This document shows, one piece after another, positions 9,092 to 16,764 of a stretch of DNA of 64,000 bases (the first letter of the stretch is position 1; each line of letters starts with the position of its first letter). The position numbers and the translations under genes are program-made. The notes beneath the pieces are model-generated. The model did no database searches. It worked only from the letters and a program-made list of their open reading frames with translations, and was not told where the DNA came from. This DNA is from Litorivita sp050633545 (GTDB lineage: Bacteria > Pseudomonadota > Alphaproteobacteria > Rhodobacterales > Rhodobacteraceae), in assembly GCA_050633545.1 (NCBI GenBank), contig JBOEGS010000005.1, positions 1 through 64,000 of the forward strand, in the 5' to 3' direction.

Positions 9092-9952
9092 TCAATCCAT
9101 CTTCGGAAACAGGCCGCGCGGGCGCAGGCCGAGGATCAGCAAAAACACGATGTGACCGGCGAGGATTTGAAAGCCGGGGTTGAGTTTGGCCCCTATAGTT
9201 TGCGCCACCCCGAGGATCACGCCGCCCGCCAAAGTGCCCCATAGATTGCCCAGACCGCCGATGATGACGGCCTCAAAGCCGAAGATCAGCCGCGCGCCGC
9301 CTGCGGCGGGATCGAAGGAGGTGCGAATGCCCAAAAACACCCCCGCCAAAGCCGTCACCGCCAATGCAATCGCCATGGCAAGGCCAAAGACATGGGCGCG
9401 GTTCAGGCCCATCAATTGGGCGATGTCTTGTAAATCCGAGGTGGCGCGAAAGGCGCGGCCAAGCGCCGTGTGGTAGAACATCCATTGCAGCAGCGCGATC
9501 ACCGCCACGGCAGAGGCAAAGACGATGACCGGCAACACCCCAAGCGTCAGCGCCCCGACCTTGATGCTGGCGGTTTCGACTGCGCCCGCCTGCAATTTTT
9601 GCGGATCGGCGCTATAGCCAATCAGCAGGGTATTTTGCAAAATCACCGACAGGCCAAAGGTCACCAAAAGCGGCGGCAAGATATCCTCGCCCATCGTGCG
9701 ATTGAGCACCAACCGCTGCAAAGCATAGCCAATCCCCGCCATGGTCGGCATGCCCAAGAGCAAAGCCAGCAAAGGGTGAAGGCCCAAAGAGACGGTCACC
9801 GTCAGCGCCAGATAGGCCGACAGAACGATCAAATCCCCATGGGCAATATTCACCAAACGCATGATCCCGAAAATCAGGCTTAGCCCCGCCGCAAACAGCG
9901 CATAAAGCCCGCCCAGCAAGGTGCCTTGAACAATGGCGTTGATCCAATCCAT
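9092..9952 (-). CDS. livH: HAAT-type ABC transporter permease (LivH-like)
   Basis: 286 residues, the usual LivH size, with about eight membrane helices. Family motifs are SLIFGIMRLVNIAHGDLI near 30-47 and the late GFEAVIIGGLGNLWGTLAGG. The start MDWINAIVQG is the standard LivH N-terminus; longer in-frame starts add an arginine-rich leader with no homology. It starts two bases after the livF stop and abuts livM, so the transporter genes are tightly packed and coupled. Confidence 0.92.
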   Translation of the reverse strand: MDWINAIVQGTLLGGLYALFAAGLSLIFGIMRLVNIAHGDLIVLSAYLALTVTVSLGLHPLLALLLGMPTMAGIGYALQRLVLNRTMGEDILPPLLVTFGLSVILQNTLLIGYSADPQKLQAGAVETASIKVGALTLGVLPVIVFASAVAVIALLQWMFYHTALGRAFRATSDLQDIAQLMGLNRAHVFGLAMAIALAVTALAGVFLGIRTSFDPAAGGARLIFGFEAVIIGGLGNLWGTLAGGVILGVAQTIGAKLNPGFQILAGHIVFLLILGLRPRGLFPKMD

Positions 9953-9954
9953 GC

Positions 9955-10659
9955 CTATACCCCGAAATATGCGCGGCTGATCTCGTCGCGCGAGACCTCG
10001 CCCGATGCGCCGCTGAGCGAGACGCGCCCTTCTTGCAAACAATAGACACGCGACGACACCGACAGCGCCTTGGCGATGTCTTGCTCGACCACCACTGCGG
10101 CGAGGCCTTCACCGACAATGCCGGGCAACACGTCATAGATGTTTTTGATGATCACCGGCGCAAGGCCGAGGCTGATCTCGTCCATGAGCAAAAGCTCGGG
10201 GTTGGACATCAGGGCGCGGCCGATGGCGACCATCTGTTGTTGCCCGCCAGATAGCGATGTTGCGGGCACGTCCTTGCGCTCTTCGAGGATCGGGAAAAGA
10301 TCATACAAGCGGCGCAAATTCCACGGCCCCTTGCGGCCCAATTGCCCGCCGATGATCAGGTTTTCCTCGACGCTGAGCGACTTGAACAGCATGCGCCCTT
10401 CGGGCACCAAAGCGATGCCCATGGCCGCGATTTGATCGGCGCGCTGCGCCCCGATGGGCGCGCCCTGCCACGACACCATGGCGGCGTTGCTTTTGAGCAG
10501 GCCCGACACCGCGCGCATCAGCGTGGTCTTGCCCGCGCCATTGGCGCCGATGACGGCCACGACCTCGCCTTGGCCGATCTGCATATCGATGCCGTAAAGC
10601 GCTTGGAAGTCGCCGTAATGGGCGGTCAGCCCGTTGAGGGTCAAAATCGGATCAGGCAT
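9955..10659 (-). CDS. livF: HAAT-type ABC transporter ATPase (LivF-like)
   Basis: 234 residues with Walker A GANGAGKT near 39-46, signature SLSGGQQQMVAIGRAL and Walker B LLLMDEISLGLAP. Sequence details such as the SVEENLIIGG segment place it with LivF. The start at 10659 (MPDPILTLNG) overlaps the livG stop by eight bases. It energises uptake together with LivG on the cytoplasmic face of LivHM. Confidence 0.92.
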   Translation of the reverse strand: MPDPILTLNGLTAHYGDFQALYGIDMQIGQGEVVAVIGANGAGKTTLMRAVSGLLKSNAAMVSWQGAPIGAQRADQIAAMGIALVPEGRMLFKSLSVEENLIIGGQLGRKGPWNLRRLYDLFPILEERKDVPATSLSGGQQQMVAIGRALMSNPELLLMDEISLGLAPVIIKNIYDVLPGIVGEGLAAVVVEQDIAKALSVSSRVYCLQEGRVSLSGASGEVSRDEISRAYFGV

Positions 10660-11380
10660 CGGCTTCGATCCCCAGATATATCTCGCGCACTTCGTCGCTT
10701 TGCATGATCGCATCGGGGGCGCCTTCGGCGATTTTCTTGCCGAAATCGATCACGATCAAACGGTCCACCACGGCCAGAAGCGCATGCACCACATGTTCGA
10801 TCCATACGATCGACACCCCCGTGGCATGCAGCCCCTTGATGGTTTCGATGAGAGAGGCGCATTCATGTTCGGTCAGCCCGCCCGCGATCTCGTCCAGCAA
10901 GATCACCTTGGGGCGCGCGCACATGGCGCGGGCCAGCTCCAGCCGCTTGCGCTCCAAAAGCGTGAGCCCGCCCGCCAGTGCATTCGCCTTTGGCAACAAG
11001 CCGGTGCGCTCGAGCACATCAAGGCAAAGCTCTTCTGCCTCATGTTGATGCAGCCCCGCGCCTTGGGTCGCGGCGACAAAGGCGTTTTCGAAAATCGTCA
11101 TGCCGCCAAAGGGTTGCGGCACTTGAAAGCTGCGCGCGATGCCTGCGCGGCAACGCTTTGCGGCGGACCGGTTCGAAATGTCCTGCCCGTCCAGAAACAC
11201 TTGGCCGCTGTCTGCGGGCAAGGTGCCGGTCACAAGGTTGAACATCGAGGTTTTGCCCGCCCCGTTCGGTCCCAAAACGCCAAGCGCCTCGCCCTTGGAC
11301 AGGCGCCAGCTTTGATCGTCGGCCACGGTGACGGCGCCGAATGACTTTTGCAGCGATTTGAGTTCGAGGATCGGGGTCAT
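10652..11380 (-). CDS. livG: HAAT-type ABC transporter ATPase (LivG-like)
   Basis: 242 residues with Walker A GPNGAGKTS near 37-45, a degenerate signature segment LTLLERKRLELARAM, and Walker B VILLDEIAGGL followed by His in the switch WIEHVVHAL. The LLERKRLELARA form of the signature is characteristic of LivG ATPases. It lies 70 bases downstream of the binding-protein gene and overlaps livF. Confidence 0.92.
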   Translation of the reverse strand: MTPILELKSLQKSFGAVTVADDQSWRLSKGEALGVLGPNGAGKTSMFNLVTGTLPADSGQVFLDGQDISNRSAAKRCRAGIARSFQVPQPFGGMTIFENAFVAATQGAGLHQHEAEELCLDVLERTGLLPKANALAGGLTLLERKRLELARAMCARPKVILLDEIAGGLTEHECASLIETIKGLHATGVSIVWIEHVVHALLAVVDRLIVIDFGKKIAEGAPDAIMQSDEVREIYLGIEADA

Positions 11381-11450
11381 TGCGGCTCCGCAGGTGTCGG
11401 TTGAAGTGGGATCGCCCCGCGCCTATGGCGCGCGGGACGAACCCGAGAGG

Positions 11451-12722
11451 TTAGCCCAAAAGTTGCAAATCACCCGTCGTGGGGATTTGCGGCGCGGCGC
11501 CATTGGAGGTGATCTTGAGGTCGATTCCCTCGCCGTGTTTTTGCCACTGCCCCGCGACCAAAGGCGTTTTGGTGACGTTCTTCACAGGGCCTTTCGACCA
11601 ATCGACAGGGCCGACAATTGTGTTCATCTGCGTCGAGGCGATGGCCGCGACGATGGCGGCCGGATCATCGAGATCCTCGGCGCGCGACACCACATTGGCG
11701 ACCACTTCAAACAGCGCATGTTTAAAGCCGATGGGTTGGGTCCACGGACGGCCCGTTGCCGCCGTATAGCCGCCCGCCAGATCGCCCGCCGAGGCACCGG
11801 TGAGCGAGGATACAAAGGGATGCGAGGGCGACCACCAGACCTCGGAGGTCAGGCCGATGCCGCGCTCGCCCAGCCCCTCGATCACCGAAGGAAACAAGAG
11901 CGCCTTGCCGATGGTGACCACCTTGGGGGCAAAGCCCTGCTGCGCCGCCTGCGCCCAGAATGTCGCAAAATCGGGCGGGATCATATTGCCAGTGACAATC
12001 TCGCATCCGGCCTCTTTAAAGGTCGCGATCTGGTTGGAAAAATCATCCGACATCGGTTGATAGCGTCCCGCATCGATGAGCGTGTAGCCTGCCGCACCCA
12101 AGGGTTTGGGCAGGCCCAGCTCCGCATCCCCCCATGCATTGCCATCCGCGTCATTTGGGAAAAGCCCGCCGACGGTTTTGCCCACGCCCGCATTTCCCCA
12201 CATGTCGAGGAACGCGGCGATGACATCTTCAAGGCCCCAGAAAAAATGGAACGTATTGTCAAAACCTTCCGCCGGATTGCCGCCGCGCCCAAAGAAATAA
12301 GGCTGCCAAGGGCAATCGGTGGTGATGCAGGGTACTTCGTTGATTTCGGCCTGATCGGCGACGGGGTTGACCGTGTCGGGGGTCGAGGCGGCGACGATAA
12401 TATCCACCTCATCCGACAAGATCAGCTCCGATGCGACTTCGGCGGCGCGGTTGGGGTTGGACTGGCTGTCTTTCGAGATGACCTCGATATTCCACGCCTT
12501 GCCGTTGTTAGGGATGCCTACGCCGAATGTTTTGGTGATGGCGTCGAGAATATAGTCATCGGCTTCGGCAAAACCTGCCAAGGGGCCTGTGCGCGGGCTG
12601 ACATGGCCGACCTTAAGGGTGGGCGTTGCCGCATAGGCGCGCGTGGCGCCAAGCAGCGCAGGTGCGGCCAAAGCGGCCCCCGCAGCGGCAATGAAACCGC
12701 GTCTTCCGAATGGTTTTGTCAT
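11451..12722 (-). CDS. HAAT-type ABC transporter substrate-binding protein
   Basis: 423 residues. The N-terminus MTKPFGRRGFIAAAGAALAAP has a twin-arginine-like RRGFIAA motif followed by a hydrophobic core, so export may be through Tat rather than Sec. The mature part is a type I periplasmic-binding fold of the Peripla_BP_6 class (start KVGHVSPRTGPLAGFAEADD). The start at 12722 has GGGAGGAAG upstream; a start 10 codons earlier would bury the Tat motif. It is the periplasmic receptor for LivGFHM just downstream, and its ligand should be the pathway substrate. Confidence 0.9.
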   Translation of the reverse strand: MTKPFGRRGFIAAAGAALAAPALLGATRAYAATPTLKVGHVSPRTGPLAGFAEADDYILDAITKTFGVGIPNNGKAWNIEVISKDSQSNPNRAAEVASELILSDEVDIIVAASTPDTVNPVADQAEINEVPCITTDCPWQPYFFGRGGNPAEGFDNTFHFFWGLEDVIAAFLDMWGNAGVGKTVGGLFPNDADGNAWGDAELGLPKPLGAAGYTLIDAGRYQPMSDDFSNQIATFKEAGCEIVTGNMIPPDFATFWAQAAQQGFAPKVVTIGKALLFPSVIEGLGERGIGLTSEVWWSPSHPFVSSLTGASAGDLAGGYTAATGRPWTQPIGFKHALFEVVANVVSRAEDLDDPAAIVAAIASTQMNTIVGPVDWSKGPVKNVTKTPLVAGQWQKHGEGIDLKITSNGAAPQIPTTGDLQLLG

Positions 12723-12783
12723 TGTCTTCCTCCCAAAAATCCGGCGCTCCACCGCCGTGCCTGATGCGCCTTGTGCGCAGGGC

Positions 12784-13710
12784 CTAGTCGCCCAAAATGG
12801 TCTCCAGCTTTTGCAAATGCGTGGTCACGCGGTTGCGGGTTCTGGCGGCGTCCTGCTCTGTCCATTTGCGAAACCCCTGCCCCGTTTTCATGCCCAGCTT
12901 GCCCTCCTCGACAAGCCGTTCAAGGTAGGGCGATGGCGCGCCGCGGTCCTCGAGGTCGGCGAGAACCTGATTGTGGATGTCGAGGGTCAGATCGGTGCCG
13001 ACCAGATCGGCGTTTTCCAGCGGGCCAAGCACCGACAGGCGGCGCCCGAAGCAGGATTTCACAACCGTATCAACGGCTTCAGCGTCGCAAATGCCGTTCT
13101 CGACAAGGCTGATCGCCTCGCGCCACAGGGCGTGTTGCATGCGATTGCCGATGAAACCGGGGACGTCTTTTTCCACCCGAACGGGGGTTTTGCCCGCGTC
13201 CGACAGCGCCTCCATCATGAAATCCATCGCCCCGTCATCGGTCCACTGGGTGCGGATCACCTCGACCAGCGGGATCATATGCGGCGGGTTCCACCAATGG
13301 GTGCCAAGCGCGCGCTGTTTGCCGCGCAGCTTCGACATGATCTGGGTGATCGGCATCACCGAAGTGTTGGACGCCAGAATGCAAGTGTCGGGCGCGTGGG
13401 CCTCGATCTCGGCAAAAATCCGTTGCTTGAGGTCCAGCTTTTCTGGCGCGGCTTCAAACACCGCCACGGCCTGTTTCACCGCGCCGGGGATGGCGTCGAA
13501 AATCTCGATCTTTTTGAGGATTTTGGCGATGCGCGTCTCATCCTCGCCCATCAGTTTCAGACTATCCGCGATGCGTTGCGCGACGCTGGCGCGGGCGGCT
13601 TCGACGGGATCGGTGATGGCGACATATTGGCCTGCGCGCGCAAGGGTCAGCGCAATGCCATGCCCCATAAGCCCCGCGCCGATCACTGCAAATTGTTGAT
13701 TCTTTTGCAT
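12784..13710 (-). CDS. 3-hydroxyacyl-CoA dehydrogenase-family NAD-dependent dehydrogenase
   Basis: 308 residues: an N-terminal Rossmann domain with GAGLMGHG at 11-18 and a C-terminal helical 3HCDH domain (about 185-290). The segment ASNTSVMPIT matches the usual ASNTSxxxxT region, and GTHWWNPPHMIPLVEV occupies the place of the HFFNP substrate motif. The WW substitution is seen in 3HCDH enzymes acting on free hydroxy acids, such as L-carnitine dehydrogenase, rather than CoA esters. This would yield the beta-keto acid needed by the BKACE in the same array. It ends 62 bases before the binding-protein gene. Product specificity is inference. Confidence 0.85.
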   Translation of the reverse strand: MQKNQQFAVIGAGLMGHGIALTLARAGQYVAITDPVEAARASVAQRIADSLKLMGEDETRIAKILKKIEIFDAIPGAVKQAVAVFEAAPEKLDLKQRIFAEIEAHAPDTCILASNTSVMPITQIMSKLRGKQRALGTHWWNPPHMIPLVEVIRTQWTDDGAMDFMMEALSDAGKTPVRVEKDVPGFIGNRMQHALWREAISLVENGICDAEAVDTVVKSCFGRRLSVLGPLENADLVGTDLTLDIHNQVLADLEDRGAPSPYLERLVEEGKLGMKTGQGFRKWTEQDAARTRNRVTTHLQKLETILGD

Positions 13711-13713
13711 GAT

Positions 13714-14508
13714 TTATCCCGCCGTATAGCCGCCATCGGCATAAAGAATATGGCCCGTGTAGAAATCCGACGCTTTGGAGGCGAGGAACAAGAGCGGCCC
13801 TGCAAGGTCTTCGGGCTCGCCCAAACGTCCCTTTGGAACGCGGGTCAAGAACCCGTTCCGCACCGCTTTGGCCTCATCGGTGTCCTCGAACATCCATGCG
13901 GTCAGCGGCGAGCGGAACACCGTGGGCGCGATGGCGTTGACGGTGATCCCGTCGGGGCCGACCTCGCATCCCAAGGCTTTGGTGATCCCGTCTACGGCTG
14001 CTTTCGAGGCACAGTAGGCGGTATAGCCTGCCGGATGCCCCAAAAGACCGCGTGCTGAGGACACCAGCACGATTTTGCCCCCGCTTCCTTGCGCCTTCAT
14101 CTGCCGCGTGGCGGCGCGCGCCAAGAGCCAGCTTTGCGTGACATTGGCATCCATCACGCCGGTGAAGGTTTCGGGAGACATCTCTTCGATCTTGGCGACT
14201 TTGTTCATGCCCGAGGCGACGACCAGAATGTCGAGGCTGCCGTAGGCGGCGACCGCATCATCGATCATTTTCTCGCACGCGGCCTCATCGGAGGGGCGCG
14301 CGTTGATCTCGGTCACATCAGCGCCGTCCGCGCGGCATTCGTCGGCGATCTCGGCCAAGGCGTCCTTGCTGCCTGCGGCCAGAACGATCTTGCATCCTGC
14401 CCCTGCCAAAACGCGGGCGGCGACCATGCCAAAGGCGCCGGATGCTCCGGTGATCAGGGCGGTTTTGCCTTTGACATCAAACATATCGAGCGGGTTCTTA
14501 AGGGACAT
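13714..14508 (-). CDS. Short-chain dehydrogenase/reductase (SDR)
   Basis: 264 residues, a classical SDR. The cofactor motif TGASGAFG is at 20-27 and the catalytic Ser150/Ser151, Tyr165 and Lys169 (YCASK) are present. The start is set at 14508, where the ATG overlaps the cupin stop (TAATG), giving MSLKNPLDMF; the in-frame residues upstream belong to the cupin gene in another frame. It oxidises or reduces a hydroxyl/keto group with NAD(P), and ends three bases before the 3HCDH-family gene. Confidence 0.9.
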   Translation of the reverse strand: MSLKNPLDMFDVKGKTALITGASGAFGMVAARVLAGAGCKIVLAAGSKDALAEIADECRADGADVTEINARPSDEAACEKMIDDAVAAYGSLDILVVASGMNKVAKIEEMSPETFTGVMDANVTQSWLLARAATRQMKAQGSGGKIVLVSSARGLLGHPAGYTAYCASKAAVDGITKALGCEVGPDGITVNAIAPTVFRSPLTAWMFEDTDEAKAVRNGFLTRVPKGRLGEPEDLAGPLLFLASKASDFYTGHILYADGGYTAG

Positions 14509-14855
14509 TATTTGGCCTCCGGCGGGTAGGGAATGACGACCAACATGGTGCAGGTCAGATTGCTGCGGTTCTCGATCTTGCGGATTTCGCCCGCGGGAAT
14601 GGTGCAGCTGTCGTATTTGCGCAAAACCGTCTCTTGCCCGTCGATGATCACGGTCATCTCGCCCTCGAGCACGACGTAGACCTTTTCGAACGGGGTGCTG
14701 TCGGGGCCTGCGCCGCCTGCAGGCAAAAACTGCGACAGCCCGACCCATTGATTGGTCGGCCCGCCCTCTTCGAAGCCTTGCAAGCGCAGGCCCGTCACGC
14801 CGAAATGGTTCGGTGCGTCATAGGGCATTGCGTCTGTGAAGCGCTTGATATGCAT
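14508..14855 (-). CDS. Cupin-domain protein
   Basis: 115 residues forming a single small cupin barrel (about 35-110), including the VVLEGEMTVIIDGQETVL strand pair and PAGEIRKIEN. The usual metal-binding His residues of cupin motif 1 (GxxHxH) are not evident in the segment ending FEKVYVVLEGE, so it may not bind metal in the standard way. Possible roles are isomerisation or lactone handling in the pathway, or sensing; I cannot choose. It is translationally coupled to the SDR. Confidence 0.75.
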   Translation of the reverse strand: MHIKRFTDAMPYDAPNHFGVTGLRLQGFEEGGPTNQWVGLSQFLPAGGAGPDSTPFEKVYVVLEGEMTVIIDGQETVLRKYDSCTIPAGEIRKIENRSNLTCTMLVVIPYPPEAK

Positions 14856-14921
14856 GTGTTTTCCTCCTCCCGCGATTTTTGCGGCGGCCCCGTTATGGGA
14901 GATAGGGCCGCCGCGAAAGGA

Positions 14922-15758
14922 TCAGAAGCTTTCGCCCGCTTCGATGCGATACTGCTGATCCTTGTCGATCATCGCCACGAGGCGGATGATGCAGCCGTCA
15001 CCGCGATCCCAATTCCACGGGAAGAAGGCGAAGGTGCAGCGTTTTCCGGTCACCGCATCCAGATCGCCGCCGACATTCTCGATGCCGAGGATGCCGTTTT
15101 CAAAGAGCACTTGGTGCACCGGCTCCCAATCGGGGAAGTCGTCTTTCCAATCGTTGCCGCCGGACCATTCTTTGTATTCCTGTTCCAGATGCGGCAATAG
15201 CGGGCCATTGCGCTGCGGGCCGATGGCGGTGGCCAGCGGGTGGTCGTTGGCTTGGGTGTCATGGCCGACGACTTTGATGCCCTTTTCGACCATCCATTCG
15301 CCCGCCGATTTCACGAAACCGGGGCAATAGGCGAAATAATCGCCGTCTTCATATTGCTTGTGCCAGCCGGTGTTGATGATCAGAACATCGCCCTTGCGGA
15401 TCACATGGCCGCAGGCCTCTTCCAGATCTTCGCGGGTGATCGGCTCCCATTTTTTCTTGGGCAACGACACGACAATCCCCGTGCCGAAGAAATGCGGCAG
15501 CGGCACTTCGTCGATGAAGGGCGTGCCTTGGACCACATGCGCAGGGGCGTCGATATGGGTTGTGGCGTGCATCGTGGTGGTGATGCGTTGGCTCAACACG
15601 CCGGATTTGGCCATATAGTGGATGCGCTCGATCTTCGTGTCTTCGAAATAGGGCCAGTTCGGGTTTTGAAACCCGAAACGGTGGCTCAGGTTGTAAAACT
15701 CGATTCCCATCGAATTGTTGGTGTTCTCTTCGAAATCGATCCCGCGAACCGTGATCAT
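14922..15758 (-). CDS. Cyclase-family protein (kynurenine-formamidase-like metal hydrolase)
   Basis: 278 residues. The motif HATTHIDAPAHV near 80-91 matches the HxGTHxDxPxH zinc motif of the cyclase family (PF04199), and GDVLIINTGWH and VGHDTQANDH follow in the expected order. Members hydrolyse amides, such as N-formylkynurenine, or close rings. An AGGAGG element nine bases upstream supports the ATG at 15758; a second candidate start 16 codons in (MGIEFYNLSH) is where homology strengthens. It is the first gene of the leftward array, divergent from the IclR regulator, and is likely the promoter-proximal gene of the operon. Confidence 0.82.
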   Translation of the reverse strand: MITVRGIDFEENTNNSMGIEFYNLSHRFGFQNPNWPYFEDTKIERIHYMAKSGVLSQRITTTMHATTHIDAPAHVVQGTPFIDEVPLPHFFGTGIVVSLPKKKWEPITREDLEEACGHVIRKGDVLIINTGWHKQYEDGDYFAYCPGFVKSAGEWMVEKGIKVVGHDTQANDHPLATAIGPQRNGPLLPHLEQEYKEWSGGNDWKDDFPDWEPVHQVLFENGILGIENVGGDLDAVTGKRCTFAFFPWNWDRGDGCIIRLVAMIDKDQQYRIEAGESF

Positions 15759-15852
15759 CAGGCAGTCCTCCTCTGTGCGCGGAAAAGCACATCTGCCCTC
15801 CGCGTCCTTGCTGTAAATTGTCTGGATGTACCTCCCATCCGTCTCGCATAGT

Positions 15853-15866
15853 GATGCACATGCATC
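15853..15866. promoter_or_regulatory. Inverted repeat, candidate IclR operator
   Basis: The 231-base gap between the cyclase gene (leftward) and the IclR gene (rightward) holds GATGC-N4-GCATC. It is 95 bases upstream of the leftward start and 124 upstream of the rightward one. IclR regulators usually bind 14-16 base palindromes in such divergent gaps. The assignment rests on position and symmetry only. Confidence 0.35.
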
Positions 15867-15989
15867 GCAATGCGGTCAACAGTTTTATTTTCGCTGGGTC
15901 ACGTGTATCACATTGTGGGATGTTTGGGCTGGAAAAATTCGCACATCCGTGGCAAAAGCAATGTTCCACACAGGCAATGAGGTATCAGG

Positions 15990-16760
15990 GTGCAGGTTCA
16001 AGACGAGGAAAACAACAAGTCCCGCAATGGGATACAGGTGATCGGCCGCGCGGCAGCAATCTTGCGCGCGCTCAAGGACGACGCCTCGGGCCTGTCATTG
16101 GGTCAAATCGCCGAACGGGTCGGGCTTGCCCGCTCTACGGTGCAGCGAATCGTTGCCGCGCTTCAAGAAGAGCGGTTGGTCATCACCATGGGCAATGGCG
16201 GTATCCGCCTTGGGCCCGAGGTGACGGCCTTGGCCTCGGCAGCACGGTTCAACGTCGTGGAAACCTGCCGCCTCGCCCTGTCCGAGCTCAGTCAGGAATT
16301 GGGCGAAACGGTCGATCTGTCGGTGCTGCGCGGCGCGGGAATGATCTTTTTGGATCAGGTGCCCGGAACCCATCGTTTGCGTGCGATCTCCTCTGTGGGC
16401 GAGGTGTTTCCCCTGACAAATACCGCCAACGGGCGGGCCGCATTGGCCAAACTCTCGCTCGACCGCGCGGAAACCTTGGCGCGTGAAGAATGGGCGCGGC
16501 GCGGGATGGACGGCGATTGGCCCGCCCTGCGAAGCCGCCTTGAGGATGTGCGCAGTGCCAATCTGGCGGTGGACCACGATGAGCATACTCAAGGGATTTC
16601 AGCCATCGGTGCGGCGTTTTTTGATCAGGCGGGCGAAGTGCACGCGCTTTCCGTGCCGATCCCCACCTCGCGGTTCGAGGAAAAACGCGGCGAGGTCGAA
16701 GCCGCCGTGCACCGCAAAATCGCGGTGATCGAAAAGCTGATCGACGCCGATACGGTCTAA
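15990..16760 (+). CDS. IclR-family transcriptional regulator
   Basis: 256 residues with a GTG start preceded by GAGG nine bases upstream. The N-terminal winged helix (about 15-75) contains LSLGQIAERVGLARSTVQRIVAAL, followed by the IclR effector-binding domain (about 90-250) with VDLSVLRGAGMIFLDQVPG and FPLTNTANGRAALA. It is divergent from the 15-gene catabolic array and most likely controls it, with a pathway metabolite as effector. It converges on the E1 fusion gene with only four bases between stops. Confidence 0.93.
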   Translation: MQVQDEENNKSRNGIQVIGRAAAILRALKDDASGLSLGQIAERVGLARSTVQRIVAALQEERLVITMGNGGIRLGPEVTALASAARFNVVETCRLALSELSQELGETVDLSVLRGAGMIFLDQVPGTHRLRAISSVGEVFPLTNTANGRAALAKLSLDRAETLAREEWARRGMDGDWPALRSRLEDVRSANLAVDHDEHTQGISAIGAAFFDQAGEVHALSVPIPTSRFEEKRGEVEAAVHRKIAVIEKLIDADTV

Positions 16761-16764
16761 TTTC

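Noticed and set aside
9080..9242. Longer N-termini for livM and other genes whose frames extend upstream
   Set aside because: The extra residues are arginine-rich, overlap the preceding gene and lack ribosome-binding sites; internal starts agree with family N-termini.
11328..12764. A 478-codon + strand frame opposite the HAAT binding protein
   Set aside because: Antisense shadow; composition is not protein-like and the reverse frame is a complete receptor with a Tat signal.
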